Of a stretch of 64,000 nucleotides of DNA, positions 14,990 to 28,500 are shown one piece after another. Within the stretch, counting starts at the first letter, position 1; each line of letters begins with the position of its first letter. This DNA comes from Carya illinoinensis (lineage: Eukaryota > Streptophyta > Magnoliopsida > Fagales > Juglandaceae): assembly GCF_018687715.1 (NCBI RefSeq), contig NC_056758.1:41139467-41203466 (forward strand), read 5' to 3'. The notes beneath the pieces were generated by a model, which saw nothing but the letters and a program-made list of their open reading frames with translations, was not told where the DNA came from and did no database searches. The position numbers and the translations under genes were made by a program.

Positions 14990-16187
14990 ACTAAGATTCA
15001 ATAATCAAACTATTTAATCTATATGATATGTTACCATCTACCGCGTCTGCAGTTCTACTCAAATCGGGTTTATCTTCAACATCTATCCATTGATATGGGG
15101 GGGGGGGGGGAACTCGTTTTGGGTTGGCAGCTTGAGTGCTTTTAGTTCTGGTTACTTAACAAGTGAATTGAATCTCCCCCCTTTTCAAATTAATTTCACA
15201 ACTCAACGTCCATGTAAGACGAATAATTACCACTAACACATTGAATAACAGTCGTAAAGAAATATATGCAGAGGCCGGTCATAACAATGTACTAAATGGC
15301 TGAAAAACCAACTAAATCCAAAATTGCTTATAGTTTACATGGAATCATTTTGAAAGAGAAGGGAAACACATCCTCAACTGAAATAGTCGGTCTTGCACCC
15401 TACTGCAGATGAGTAATTAGGCTGAATTTTCACTGGTTTAAGAGGGTAGCCAGGGCAGAAAATGGACATTCATATAACTGGACAAAGATTTTCTTTTTTC
15501 CTTTCAAAATGAAGGAAACTAAGACTATCTTTAAAAGGGAAATGGCAGAAGATTTCCCTGCAAAAGTCCACATCTCGTCAAGCAGAAACTGTATCGGCCA
15601 CTGCCAGGCATATAGGATTGGCACTCCAAACAGGAATTACCAAGGTGAAGATAACCACCGGCTGGGTGATCAATGATTCTTGACGATCATTCCTACAACA
15701 GAGATAACTGATGTGCATGTGGAAGAGAGACAGTGCAACCGGAACCCAGCAAACAACCCAACATAAGAAATTCTATCAAATGAGAGGCATTTCGCATCAT
15801 GAGAAAAGTTATGTTTTCTGTTTCGTATGGCAAGTGAAATGCTTTTGCCTGCTATTGGAGTTGATCTAAACTGGCCGGCCCTTGTAGCTAAAAATAACCC
15901 TTTCCACAACCCTGCTAGAAAGCAGCAGATAAATTCCAGCAGATGCTCTAAAAATATAGGAGACACCTTAAGCAGCTTTAGGTGTGAACTGCGCACCAGT
16001 CTTTGAGATGGGTTAAGACTTGCTTGTTGATAATTTCAAGATAGAAGCAAGTCTCAAATAATTTTGAAAGAGATGTTATATATCGAAATACATAAATAAT
16101 CACATTCTTCCATGGAAGAAAATGAAAATTCAAAATTGAACTGGTTTACCTTCACCACCCAAATAGACTCCCCTGACATCTAGAAAT
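14990..16187 (-). other. 3' flank and probable 3' UTR of the GT43 gene
   Basis: This is the sequence downstream of the GT43 stop codon. A run of 12 G lies at about 15099-15110. The short ORFs here have no recognisable similarity. Part of the region should be the 3' UTR, but no polyadenylation site is fixed. Confidence 0.45.
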
Positions 16188-19100
16188 TCAAGCAAGTGGG
16201 ACAATGACATCTAGACTGTTCTTCATAAACCATTTGCTAGGATAGGAGGGAGTAGATGAAGCAAGATAAATATCCCAAACCATGATTCTTGAGCAGTCCT
16301 GCAGCAAAGCTTCCATCTGGCTTTCATCTTCCACAAGCTGTTCTATAAATGTGCTGACCTGCATATGCAAATCAATTAGGTTAGCAAATGAAGCCAGGAT
16401 CTTTCTGGATTAGAGGTCAAGGCATCTCAAACAATGGGATGGATAAAGTAGGGATAAAAATGTCAATTGTCTAAGGGTGAACTTAAAGAGAAATGCTTGG
16501 GATCCCGATAATGGGTCCCGAGCATTTCTCCCGATACATGAATTTTTGTTTTATGTTTTACTCAGTGATTAAGTAAGTGTTTTTTTTTATCAGAACTGCT
16601 ACAGGTACCCGCCGCTGGGTACCGTTGCGGGATCGCTGACGTGGCTAGCCGATATATTATTAAAAAAAAAAAAAAACAGAAATCGTGCCGTGGGAAACCC
16701 ATTTCGAACCCAGAATCGGCTGCACCCATTTCAGCTCCCAGAATCTCTCTAACCCAGAATCGATCCTTCTGAACGTGACGGTAGAAACCCACTTGTGGAA
16801 GAAACTGGCTGTGCGACAAGGAAGGTCCGGTGGAGCTGGGTGGGAATCGATGGCGCTGCAGGTGAAGGTTGCTTCAGCTCGTGGTGGAGTACAGAGAGAG
16901 AAGAGAGCGTGGTGGCTTAAGCACCCCCGATGGGAAAAACTATGTTTTTGGCAAGGGAAAACAGGGGACGTGGAGGCTTGTTCCGTGGTAGTTGATGGAG
17001 GAGAGCAGCGATGCAACTGGACTTTTATTGGACGTGGGCGACGGCTGGACAGAGGGGCTCGAAGTGTTTCGCATGAACTGGTTTGGACACGCACTTGTCG
17101 TTGGCTGAAGACGGTGGTGGCTTAAGGTTCTGCTTCCAACGTAGGGCGGTAGTGGTGGCTTAGGGGTGACATCCAGTGTAGTAACTGGCCAACAAGAGGT
17201 TTTAAGCGGCTGGTTCGACGAGGTGTGCGATGGCGGTGAGTTTGGTTTGGCTGAAGGGGGAAAGAATGAATCTGAAGGGGGGAAAGGCAACGAAGGTCTT
17301 GACCGATTTCGGAGGACTGGTGCTGCGCACCGTTTCGGAGAATTGGTGCTGCGCACCGTTTCATTAATGCCACCTGGATCCGTGTACGCTGCGTGTCCCC
17401 TTCGGCGTGTGCAAGAAGCATTTTTCTTTTTTTATTGATATTGTGATTTTTTTTTTAAAATATTTAAGAGTATTTTAAAAATAAATGAAAAAAGAAACAA
17501 AAAAAACAAAAAAAATTTACACTTGGGTCCCAAGTCAGTGGCAATAGAGCCACTCGAACTTAAATATGATGTAAATGATTTCCTCTCTAATTGAGTTTGT
17601 GGAGGTGAAGCTTAGCCTCGTCACATTTTGATTTTTGACCAGCAGGCCCCACTGATCATTGAATGGATGGTCCTATCTTATATCCAAAAACAAGTTTCTT
17701 TGGAAATAACCACTTTGGCTGCTTCATTAAAACGGGTTTCTCTGGTACCATGTCTGGGGATAATGTTGCTCCCTTGGTTTCTCTTCCTCTGTCAAATGAT
17801 ATAGCATTCACCATCGGATTGGGTTCTTAATAAAGTTAACGGGTTTAAGCAAATCGTGGGGATTTCAAATAATGCATATGAAGACCAAACTAAAGCTCTA
17901 TTCACTATGATTGAGGCGAGCTATGCGCTTGAAACCAAATCAAGTTTCAAGAAAAGCAAGGAATTAAAGCGTCTTTCATGAGAAATTAACTATGACGCTA
18001 AGGGAGGTAGTTCAAGTCGAGGGAAGATTAAATGGAGGGCATTGTGAAGACGGTCTTGTAGAGGGATTTGAATTAGTTGTACATGAAACAAGGGGCCGAG
18101 GTTGGGGAGGTGTGTTCCATTCCAATTCGGGTTTGGTGTATTTAGGGTAGTTTCCACTGGCTTTTGGGTGATTCGGGGCACTCTAGTATGGGCTAGGTGT
18201 TTTTTTGTATACATCCAGTGTACTTGGTTACTCCTATTGATATATATATAATATTTTTACTTATAAAAAAAATAAAATAAAACGATAACAATGGCAATTC
18301 ACATTGCAACATGGAGTAATACTATAGATTACAAGATAAACCCAGAAGAACCAAGAAAGACCTACTTGGAAGCCAGCCTTGACCGTGTCTATTTGTCTGA
18401 TGGGTTCCAGGGTGGGTCGGTGCCACCTCCTTGGATCCCACAGTATCGTACTATTGAAAGCAAATCCAGACATTGCAGCATGGAATCTCCAGAATTTCTC
18501 ATGTGAATCAATTATGTGCCACCCAACTACTCGAGTTCCATTACAAACGGGCCCCTCCAAGATAGCTTTGCTTTTGTTCTCTGTAAGTTTGGCCCCCATC
18601 CACATTCCAAATCGCCTGCAAGCCAGAACAAAAAACAGGGCTGTCACGAAAAATGTGCAAACAAATATAAAGTTGCACTAAAAACATCTGCGAAAGGAGA
18701 GAAAGGAATTGTCTCTCGCATATTTGTTGTAAAGCGTTATGCATGAGCAGGGAATGAACAACTGGAAATCACAGAAACAAGAAAAAAATGCCTTACTATT
18801 TGACATCTACAGCAGCACATAATTATCAAGGGAAATTAAACCAATCACTTTGAGTAATCATGATAGGCCACTAATGCCAACTCAGTAAGTCGGAATTTTA
18901 TAGAAAAAAATCAATCAATTTTGCAACCTTTATATTTTTGTTTTGAAATAGTTTTGGCACTCAGTGGTAACTAATGAAAAAAGTTAACTAATGAAAAAAG
19001 ATGATTAAGATCAACTGAACCCACCCATAGGGAAAAATATTTGATGGCGGGGCTTACTTGTAGAACACTAGTCCCGAATATGAAAGTTCATAGGTCGCTC

Positions 19101-20431
19101 AAAAACAGTGCTTACGGATAACAGCCTCAGAGGAAAAAATTAGGCACTCCATGTAATATAGCAGACACCTATGTTCAGCAAAGAATAGTTTTTGGCTCAG
19201 AGATGATATTGTCTTCTGACCTTGTCCCCCCCTTCCTCTCTTTCTCAAGAAGAGAGAGAAGAGAACCTAAGATGAGCTCCATTGCTCTCCAGTAGTATTG
19301 GTGCTAATCCAATTCATCATAATTACAGAAAGTGGAGCATTTTATAACCATTTCAATTATCGGATCCTTCTCATGAGAACTTTATATACGATGACCATAA
19401 TTTCTATTTTTTGGCTACCTCAAAATATAAATCAAACAAAATGGTATCACGCTGCATGAAGCTACACTTACATCAAAAAATCAGCATGACATTTTTTAGC
19501 CCTAAAATGAGAAATAATGTAAGTACCTGATCTGCCTCATTTGCTCAAAAAGATCAGTGAAGTAGATGTTATTGTCATCGGCAAAGTAAACGATTCCATC
19601 AAGATGGTGGGTTTCTATGTGAGACAGTGCCACATTTCTTTGATGAATGTATGCATCTTTTATGTCTGTTAGATTTTTGTTGCAAACAAGATGCCTGTAC
19701 ATAACCCCAGTTCTTCGCAAGATATCAGCTGTATCTGCAGATTGGGAGGTCATCTCCACCACAATCCATAATAGAGGAGGTGTGACCAACCTTAATGTCT
19801 GAGCTAACCGTGTCAGGAAATATGCTTGAAAGGGTCGAACATATGTTGGTGTCACTATTATCAAAAGATTCTGTGACACCAAGTTTGAGTCTTCATTGAA
19901 TACTTGAGTATCAAGTTTATCCTCATTGATCTCTTCCATCTGTTCCATGTCCTCCGCTTCTGATTCTAATGTGGCAGTATGCCTCATGTCCCCACTGTCT
20001 AATGGTGTTGTAGTTCTGGTCACATTATCATCTGAATGAAAATTTCCAGCATTGGATATTACCTCAAATGAAATGGCTTGATGCTTTGACATGGGATTCA
20101 TAGATGAATTGAATGACACAAAAGGGGTAAGTCCCATCAAAATTCCAACCATGAAACAAATAAAAAAACGGAAAAGAGGCTTCCTCCACTTTTGCGCCTT
20201 TGGTTTTGACCTCTCTGGGGGCCTCGAAGATCTGGGTGAAAATACACTGAGAACAGAAGTTTGAGAGTCCAATGGACTGACATAAGAAGATAGCAATCCA
20301 CCAGACGGTGGATAATGCTGAGGAGATGATGAGGACTTTGACAAGGGAGAATTCACTGAAGAGACTTCCCCATTTGCTAAAGTGCCAGGTCGAGGCACCG
20401 GCGACAAGGTTCTTCTAATAGAAGCCATCAA
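16188..20431 (-). CDS. IRX9H: GT43 glycosyltransferase, IRX9H-type xylan synthase subunit
   Basis: This family acts in the Golgi in elongating the xylan backbone, with IRX9/IRX10/IRX14-type partners. Three exons on the minus strand, 20431-19527, 18615-18366 and 16358-16188, total 1326 nt (441 aa) with GT-AG introns and matching phases. The N-terminus [17 protein letters not shown] fits IRX9H proteins; the second Met (20428) is equally plausible. A Pro/Ser-rich cytosolic segment is followed by one membrane anchor at about residues 86-106 (type II topology). The GT43 domain starts at about 189 with [12 protein letters not shown] and includes [50 protein letters not shown], then [19 protein letters not shown]. 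The metal-binding acidic motif reads Asp-Asp-Asn (residues 285-287), whereas most relatives have three Asp. The C-terminus PSKWFMKN matches the family. No break is seen. It lies head-to-head with the dead EMC1 copy, about 1.6 kb apart. Confidence 0.93.
16488..16530. repeat. Small perfect inverted repeat in GT43 intron 2
   Basis: GAGAAATGCT (16488-16497) and AGCATTTCTC (16521-16530) form 10-bp perfect arms around a loop containing GGGATCCC and GGGTCCCG. It may mark the end of the GC-rich insertion to its right. Confidence 0.75.
16560..17430. other. GC-rich insertion in GT43 intron 2, origin unknown
   Basis: About 870 bp is far richer in GC than the rest of the intron and keeps overlapping ORFs open on both strands (for example 16685-17125 plus, 16940-17356 minus). 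The translations are Pro/Ser- or Trp/Gly-rich without a known domain. A 26-bp unit (TTTCGGAG...GTGCTGCGCACCG) is duplicated at about 17307-17359. The right end (GAAGCATTTTTC) resembles the complement of the 16488 arm GAGAAATGCTT. I suspect a non-autonomous DNA element but cannot show a target duplication. Confidence 0.4.
17640..18281 (+). mobile_element. Internally deleted LINE remnant
   Basis: Conceptual plus-strand reading from about 17830 gives [34 protein letters not shown] and [15 protein letters not shown]. This resembles the junction region found in plant L1-like LINEs before the endonuclease ORF. It runs straight into a LINE-like 3' tail (GTATACATCCAGTGTACTTG, then TTACTTATAAAAAAA). 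Endonuclease and reverse transcriptase are absent. Stops interrupt the reading. It sits in GT43 intron 2, sense on the plus strand, antisense to the host gene. The target duplication is not resolved. Confidence 0.6.
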
Positions 20432-22077
20432 GAGGAATCCAAATCAATCTTACTAACTTCAAAGTAGCTTTCACAAGAGCTATCCAGAATCACAATTACC
20501 ACTAAGATGCATCTAAATAAACAAGACAACCAAGTTGAGCTTCATTTTGACAGTGTGCCACCGATCGAGGTTTAAATTCATCTTAAATCCGTTAAACAAA
20601 CTGAGCCAACTGAATTTTACTGTTAAAATACGGAGCTACAACTTTAAGGTGCAAACATTTCATATGAAACGAAGCCCATTTAAGGCTCCCTATCGTCATA
20701 AGTGAGTAATTTCAAAAATACTGTCGAATCATCAATAGACAGCCCAGATAAGATATCACGCAAAACCCCCACCAATTCTCCCCTCAAAAAAGACATTCTC
20801 AAGAAGTTAAGCACCAAAACCAGTTCAAATTGGAACCTTCTGTCTCGATCTTACCAGTTTCCTAGGCATCTATAAAATCCAGAGAGTTATCGATCCACTA
20901 AGGATTCGCCAAAAGAACTAAAAATCAAAGAACCACAAAAAAAACCACCAACAATCTCAAGAATAAAACAAGACGAAGCCCAAGCACCCACCAAGAAAAT
21001 TCCCAATTATCAGCTTTAGCCCCCCGAAAACAATGAGATTTCGGACCGAAATGCTACATTACCACTCAATGAAAAATGGGAGACCAATGGATACTGAAGA
21101 GAGAGGAACCCCAATCCTCCTCCCTGTTCACAGTCTACAGCAAATGTCGACGCTTCGTGTCCTTCCCTTCCGTGTAGTACCACTGGAACTTTTTGATGCT
21201 TCTCAAATGGAGAGCAAGCATCCGAGAGCTTAGTTGATGGACGAAAAGGAGTGTCACAGACTCACAGCACCCTCTCCCAAATACCCCAGTCACATTCCAA
21301 AGCAAGAAAATAATTTTCTGACATGATTGGATTAACTAGAACAGAACTGGGACAACTCATTCATGGCCCACCTTCTTAGGAACATGACCGTTGTCAGATT
21401 TCTCGTTAATGAACCATCGGAAGGATCCGTTAATTACACAAAAGGGTAGTGCTGCTATATAGCTTAATTTGTCTATTTGTTGTTCTCTAATATAAATTAC
21501 ATATATATATATTTTGTCAAAAAAATTAAATACATAAACGATTTAAAAAAAATATATACTAATATTATTTTTGCCCGAAATTTAAACCCGAATGGGCGAG
21601 TTTGCGAACCAAATATTTCCAGGCACTGTCAAGAAATTATGACCTTTTATATTTAATTAAATATTATTTAAATAGAAAATAATTTTTAATTTTTATTTAA
21701 TTATTATTATTTTTTCTAAATTTTTAAATAAAACATAAAAAATAATATAATTACTTTAAATTTTAAAATGAAAATTATATAAAATATCTAAAATCTCTTT
21801 ATAACTTACAAAAATCTCTATATTTCTTTTCTTAACCAATCAAATAGTGCTTATCCTATTAAAACTCAAAACCCAACCATTTATAAAAATAAAATTAATT
21901 AATTTAACGTCAACAAGCAGTGTTTGGTTTCGATGAACATATTTGTTTCCTTCAAAAAAATAAACAAATTTTTGTAAATTGATTTTTCTAAAGTAATTCT
22001 ACCCCTAGCTCTGGCTCACCCTTCTCAGACCTCTCTTTCTTCAGTTAGGAGCGAGAGTGAACGAGGAGAGAGTCACC
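20432..22077. other. Shared upstream region of GT43 gene (-) and EMC1 pseudogene (+)
   Basis: The GT43 5' UTR and promoter should occupy the left part, and the former EMC1 promoter the right part (about 21900-22077, CT-rich leader before the ATG). The middle (21460-21990) is AT-rich and featureless. No coding region is supported. Confidence 0.5.
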
Positions 22078-22680
22078 ATGAGCAACGGCATGGTGATTAG
22101 GGTTTTTCTTAATTTTCTATTATTCTTGTCATCCGAGGAGTACATCTTTTCGCTTTACGATGATCAAGTCGGCCTCATGGACTGGTAATTTCCGTCTCAG
22201 GTATGTTTCGTTTGAGCAAGTGGTGAAAGCCTCTAAAGAATTTAGACTCCTTTATTTTCCTCAAAATATCCAATGCACCTTACTGATTACTTCATTCGAG
22301 TCATATTTGCAGTCCAAACTTTCTTAAACCAATCATTTTACTTTTAAACCGTCAATTGATACTTCGAGATTTCTTTTCTTGTTCACCGATCAAAAAAACA
22401 AAAAACTTCAAGATTTCTTTTGTTTGTTTGTACGTTTCTAGAGAACAAATGGAGCCTCAATTCCATTTAGCTTATTGATTCTGTTCTCAAAGTCGTAAGC
22501 AAACTAATTAGTTTTTGATATTTTGATTATTAAGCTATACTTCAGTCTCAATCTTTTATGAAATTTCCCAAGCTTTCTCTATTATCCTTGTGTGGCTATA
22601 AAGCCTTTGCTCCGTTTGGATTGAAAGATGGTTAGATTGTTGTGGTGTTGTCCAAAAAAAAAAAAAAAAATTGTTGTGGT

Positions 22681-22681
<1 letters not shown>

Positions 22682-22715
<34 letters not shown>
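22682..22715. repeat. (CT)n microsatellite
   Basis: About 17 CT dinucleotides sit in EMC1 pseudogene intron 1, just before the exon 2 acceptor, where they enlarge the polypyrimidine tract. Confidence 0.95.
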
Positions 22716-22716
<1 letters not shown>

Positions 22717-25199
22717 AAGAAGTGTAAATTACAGGCACCAACGGTATGTCGGGAAATTGAAGCACGCGGTGTTCCATACTCAAAAGACCGGGAGAAAGCG
22801 AGTTGTGGTGTCTATTGAAGAGAATGTTGTTGCTTCGCTGGATCTCCGGCATGATTAGTTAAGTGGTAATTTAGTATGTGAATGGGCTTTCATAATCTTC
22901 TTGATGACGGTGAATCCTGGAGACTGTGAAAATGTAACATGTCTTTTATTCAGTTAAATCACCCATGTAGCGCTTCCGATCACAAGAATTTGCTAAATCA
23001 TCGGCTTTTTCTCGATGGGACGTGGCCCCTAGAACTTGTTTACACCTAACGGTTTGAACCTTATAGCATATTAGCAAGACCAAGACCCTCACCACTTAAT
23101 CCACTCAGGGGCTGGCTTTCATAACTCTAATTTCTATATCATGAATTTACCAAGGAAACTTTTGATTGCGATCACCTTTATTTGTAGTCTTCATGGCCTA
23201 CCAATTGACCAAGAGCACTTCAGTACTTTATTTTGTCACTGTGATTGCATAATTATTATCTGGGAGCAACTCAATTTTTTTTGTTTTTTTCTTTGCCATT
23301 TTCTCAAGGATATTTTGTAGGAATTTCGCGATATCAATTAATGGTTGTTTTTGTGCAGTTTGGAGACATGTCCTTGGGGCCAATGATGCAGTGGACGCAG
23401 TCGATATTGCACTGGGTAAATGTAAGAATGCTTGTATTTATAATTGTTCCTTTTTTGACTTTACAGATAGAATGTCCATTTCACCTTTTTCTTTATATTT
23501 GTGATAATGAAAATTGCAATGCAAAACGTTGTTAATTCGTAATTGAAATATTCCAGCATAACATGCTACGAGGCTTGCTTTTTATATCCTTTAGCAATTC
23601 CGTAATCCATGTTTCTTTGTATAACCAAAATCATCTATATTAATATTTTTTGTAAAGGTAAAAGGAGATATATTAATATCTCCTCATCATTGAATGATAT
23701 ATATAACTAATTTTTTTTTTTTGTTATTCTCACACGAATCTTTTCCTTCAAGAAACATATAGTAAAAATCGTGGGCATGGCAAATGTTGGTTGCTCAGGA
23801 TCAATAGTTTCTTCTCTCTGTTACATATCTCCTTCTAATTCTTTCTTTACTCACGTATATTAATAGTTTTGACTGCAAATATTTAAAATAAACTTGGTTA
23901 TTTGATTATCACTTTGTAAAGATATTGCTCCCTTATCATAAAATTAAATAAAAGAATGAAGATATTGCTTCCTTATTTTGGACTTACCTGCAGGATGCTT
24001 GATCATTAGATGTTTAACATCTGACCCTCTCATCCGAGGGAAGTATTTTAAGGGCATGGAGCCTTCCTGATGGCCAGATGGTGTGGGGATCTTTTCTTCA
24101 GGGCTCAAATCTCTCGAAATCATTATTGTCTCTGCGGATTAGGGATTGCAAATCTCTCTGTCTCTCTCTCTCTAGTGAATACAAATCTCAGATGTTCTGG
24201 AATCTGCTAACTGGACTTTTCAGTGCGGTGCTATTTATAAATTATTTTATATTTGTTGAAACTTTTAGGCATCTTTCTGTCATTTTCTCTCTCTCCATAG
24301 ACTCAAATGTATGGAATTTAATATTCTGGAATTTATCCACTGTTTCAATCAAAGTTATACTTAATTAATAGTCCTCATCCATATTGTTATCATCTTCAGC
24401 ACTTAATTAATCTTCTTGTTTACAAGTTACATTGTATCATTCTTTTTTTTTTCTTTTTGTTTTTTGCTTTTTTTTTTTTGGGGGGGGGGTTTACTCCTCC
24501 TCCTAAAGTAAGCTCCCTCTTTTAGCCAGACTTTAGTCCTTTGGGAGCTTTTAGCTTTCTCAAGCCATCCCTAGGGAGTCTGTGCACTTGTAGAGGTTCC
24601 AGTAGACAATGCATCCTACAGATTTGATTGTGATTATAGAGTTAACTAAGGTAGTATTGTGCAGGTAAATTTGAGCCGACATGGGCAATGTGATTCTTGT
24701 TTTCAATAAAGGGTGTCTTCATGCTGTTTCTAGCATTGATGGCAAGGTTCTATGGGAGAAGGACTTTTCAGCTGAAAGGTTCGAATTGATTTATCTAAGG
24801 TTCTTTCTTTTTCCAACTTCAGCATTTCATTAATGTTAGCTTGGTTACCTTGTTTACAGCATAGAGGTTCAACAGATTATTCAGCATCTTGGAAGCGATA
24901 TAATCTATGCTGTAGGGTTTGTTGGTTCCTCTCAGTTAGCATTGGCAATGGCTTATGCATCTTCTTATTTGCATAATATCTCTTTAAATCGGTCTACATT
25001 GGATTATGCATATTCAAAATTTGGCATAGCTATGAATAGTATTTCTTCAAGTTTGAAGAAGCACCATTCACTCTCTAAACATTATTTACTATTTTTTTCT
25101 CTCTCCTACCCATTAAAATCAACTTTGTAAAATTTATATGAAGATGATTTTTATATATGAAATTTGTATTAAGTTGATGATACAAAGTGTTTTTTAGTA

Positions 25200-25530
25200 T
25201 ATCTTAATTTGAGCAGCTTTAATTTGGTCCAATATTGTCGGGCCAAGAACTAGGCTATTCAGCCTTGCTTGTACATCCTTCACCGTTTCCACTCCCAGCT
25301 TCTCCATATCTAGAAGAACAAATTTCTGGGGAGTATACATACTCCTAAGAGTGCCAAAAGAAGACTTCCGACTAAGGGCATCGGCAACTACATTAGCTTT
25401 GCCGGGGTGGTAGTTGATATTACAATCATAATCTTTCAATAGCTCCAACCATCTACGCTGTCTCATATTTAACTCCTTTTGAGTGAAGAAATATTTTAGA
25501 CTCTTGTGGTTCGTATAAATTTCACATCTG
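25200..25530 (-). mobile_element. Inverted fragment of gypsy RNase H / linker
   Basis: The minus strand reads [20 protein letters not shown], then [20 protein letters not shown] and [12 protein letters not shown]. It is nearly identical to the direct-strand segment at about 27330-27664. At about 25530 it abuts a plus-strand gag zinc knuckle, so two oppositely oriented element pieces are fused. It is a fragment only. Confidence 0.9.
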
Positions 25531-28500
25531 CTTTAAATGTGGTAAGATAGGTCATTTGGCACGGGAGTGTCCAATGCTTGTGGCCCCTAATACTCAAGTG
25601 CAGAATCAAGGGCAGAAGAATCCAGCACCGGCTCTAGTTTTCGCGTTAACATTTGATGATGTTGATACTTCTCCTAATGTGGTGGCAAGTATTCTTTCCC
25701 TGTTTTCACATCGTGCTTTGGTACTATTTGATTTTGGTGCTACGCATTCATTTATATCCCGTAAATATGCATGCTTGAGCGAGAGAGCACCTGAACCTCT
25801 TGAGCCAGTGATGTCTGTTTCTTCACCTCTTGGGAAATCCATGATTTGTCAGTTTGTGCTGAAGGGTTGCGCGATAAAGATACAAGATCGACATCTCCTT
25901 GCTGATTTGATATTATTTGATATGGAGGAGTTCGATGTGATTTTGGGCATGGATTGGTTGTCTCAATACCATGCTAGCTTGGAGTGCTTCAAGAAGGAAG
26001 TAATCTTTAGACCACCAGATGAGTTAGAGTTCCGTTTCTGTGCTACGGCTAAGAGTATTATGCCGAATGTGATCTCTGCATTAAAGGCCACCACTATGTT
26101 AAGGAAGGGTTGTGCAGGATTTCTTGCTAGTTTGGTGATGCCACAACCAAATGGGCCTAAGTTGCAAAATATAGAGGTGGTGAAGGATTTTCTTGATGTT
26201 TTTCCAGACGAACTACCTGGCTTACCTCCGGATAGGGAGATTGAGTTCTCTATAGATATCATTCCGGGAACGGCACCTATCTCTAAAACGCCATACCGGA
26301 TGGCACCTGTAGAGCTCAAGGAGCTTAAGGATCAATTGCAAGAATTGTTGGAAAAAGGCTTTATTCGCCCTAGTGTATCACTGTGGGGTGCACCAGTTCT
26401 CTTTGTGAAAAAGAAGGATGGGTCATTGTGACTTTGTATCGATTATAGAGAACTTAATAGGGTAACCGTTAAGAATCGGTATCCTCTACCACGGATTGAT
26501 GATTTATTTGATCAACTTCAAGGATCCCAAGTATTTTCAAAGATTGATCTCCAATCAGGGTACCATCAGTTGAAGATTAAGGCGGAGGATATTCCAAAGA
26601 CTGCTTTCAGAACGAGATATGGACATTATGAATTTTTAGTGATGTCCTTTGGATTGACTAACGCCCCAGCGGCTTTCATGGACTTGATGAATCGTGTCTT
26701 TAAGAAGTATATTGATCAGTTTGTAATAGTATTTATTGATGACATTCTTATTTATTCAAGAACCCCAAAAGAACATGTGAAGCATTTGGAGGTTGTTCTT
26801 CAAGTTTTGCGAGAGAAGAAATTATATGCTAAGTTGAATAAGTGTGAGTTTTGGTTACAAAAGATTTATTTTCTTGGCCATATAATTTCAAAGGATGGTA
26901 TTTACGTAGATCCTGCAAAGGTGGAGGCGATAGTGGAATGGCCTAGACCAAAAACTATTCAAGAAATTAGAAGCTTCCTTGGTCTTGCGGGGTATTATCG
27001 AAGATTTGTTGGAGGGTTTTCTTGCATCGCAGTTCCTTTAACGACCTTAACCCGAAAGGATGAGAAATTCATATGGACGGCAGAATGTGAGAAAAGCTTT
27101 CAGGAGCTCAAGGAGAAACTTGTGACGGCACGTTCTTACTATACCTTTGGGTACGGAAGGATTTGTGATATACAACGATGCCTCACACAAAGGGTTGGGG
27201 TGTGTTCTTATGCAGCATGGAAAAGTTGTAGCGTATGCTTCGCGTCAACTTAAGGATTATGAGCGCAACTACCCAACCCATGATTTAGAGTTGGCTGCTG
27301 TGGTATTTGCCTTAAAGATATGGCGACATTACCTTTATGGGGAACATTGTGAAATTTATATGGACCACAAGAGTCTAAAATATTTTTTCACTCAAAAGGA
27401 GTTAAATATGAGGCAGCGTAGATGGTTGGAGCTATTGAAAGATTATGATTGTAATATCAACTACCACCCCGGCAAAGCTAATGTAATTGCCGACGCTCTT
27501 AGTCGAAAGTCTTCTTCTGGCACTCTCATGAGTATGTATACTCCCCAGAAATTTGTTCTTCTAGATATGGAGAAGCTGGGAGTGGAAATGGTGAAGGATG
27601 TACAAGCAATGCTGAATAGCCTAGTTCTTGGCCCAACAATATTGGACCAAATTAAAGCTGCTCAAAGTGAAGACCTTAACCTCCAGAAGATCAAAGCAGA
27701 TATTTTAGAAGGAAAACAACCTGATTTTGTGATTTCTGGTGATGGATCATTGCGGTTTAAAGGAAGATTGTGTGTACCAGCTAAAAAGGAACTAAGGGAT
27801 CTAATATTGAGGGAGGCACATCGGTCTCTATACACAGTGCATCCAGGTAGTACCAAAATGTATCGAGACCCGAGACAACACTACTGGTGGAGCGGAATGA
27901 AACGAGACGTGGCTAACTTTGTAGCTCAATGCCTGACATGCTAGCAAGTTAAGGCTGAGCATCAAAGACCCTCGAGAGCACTACAGCCACTACCAATACC
28001 AGTTTGGACATGGGATGAAATCAACATGGATTTTATAACTGGATTTCCTGAAGCCCAAGGAGGACAAGATTTTGTGTGGGTGATTGTCGACAGATTATCG
28101 AAATTAGCCCACTTCATACCAATTTAGATGACTTACTCGATGAGTAAGTTGGCAGAGGCATATGTCAAAGAGATAGTTAGGTTGCATGGAGTTCCGTCCA
28201 AGATAGTATCGGATAGGGACTCACGGTTTGCTTCAACATTTTGGAGGAGCGTGCAAAGGAACCTGGGGACAGAATTGACTTATAGCACTGCTTTCCACCC
28301 TCAGACAGATGGGCAGTCTGAGAGAACAATTCAAATTCTTGAAGATATGTTACGGGCATGTGTCTTGGATTTCAAGGAAAGTTGGATAAAATACTTACCA
28401 TTAGTTGAATTTGCCTACAATAATAATCACCAAGAGAGTATCAATGCGGCACCATATGAAGTTTTGTATGGACGCAAATGTAGATCGCCCCTTTATTGGG

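Noticed and set aside
16660..17438. Overlapping 90-146 aa ORFs in the GT43 intron
   Set aside because: They are open on both strands in GC-rich sequence, have no recognised domain and lie in an intron; kept only as an insertion of unknown type.
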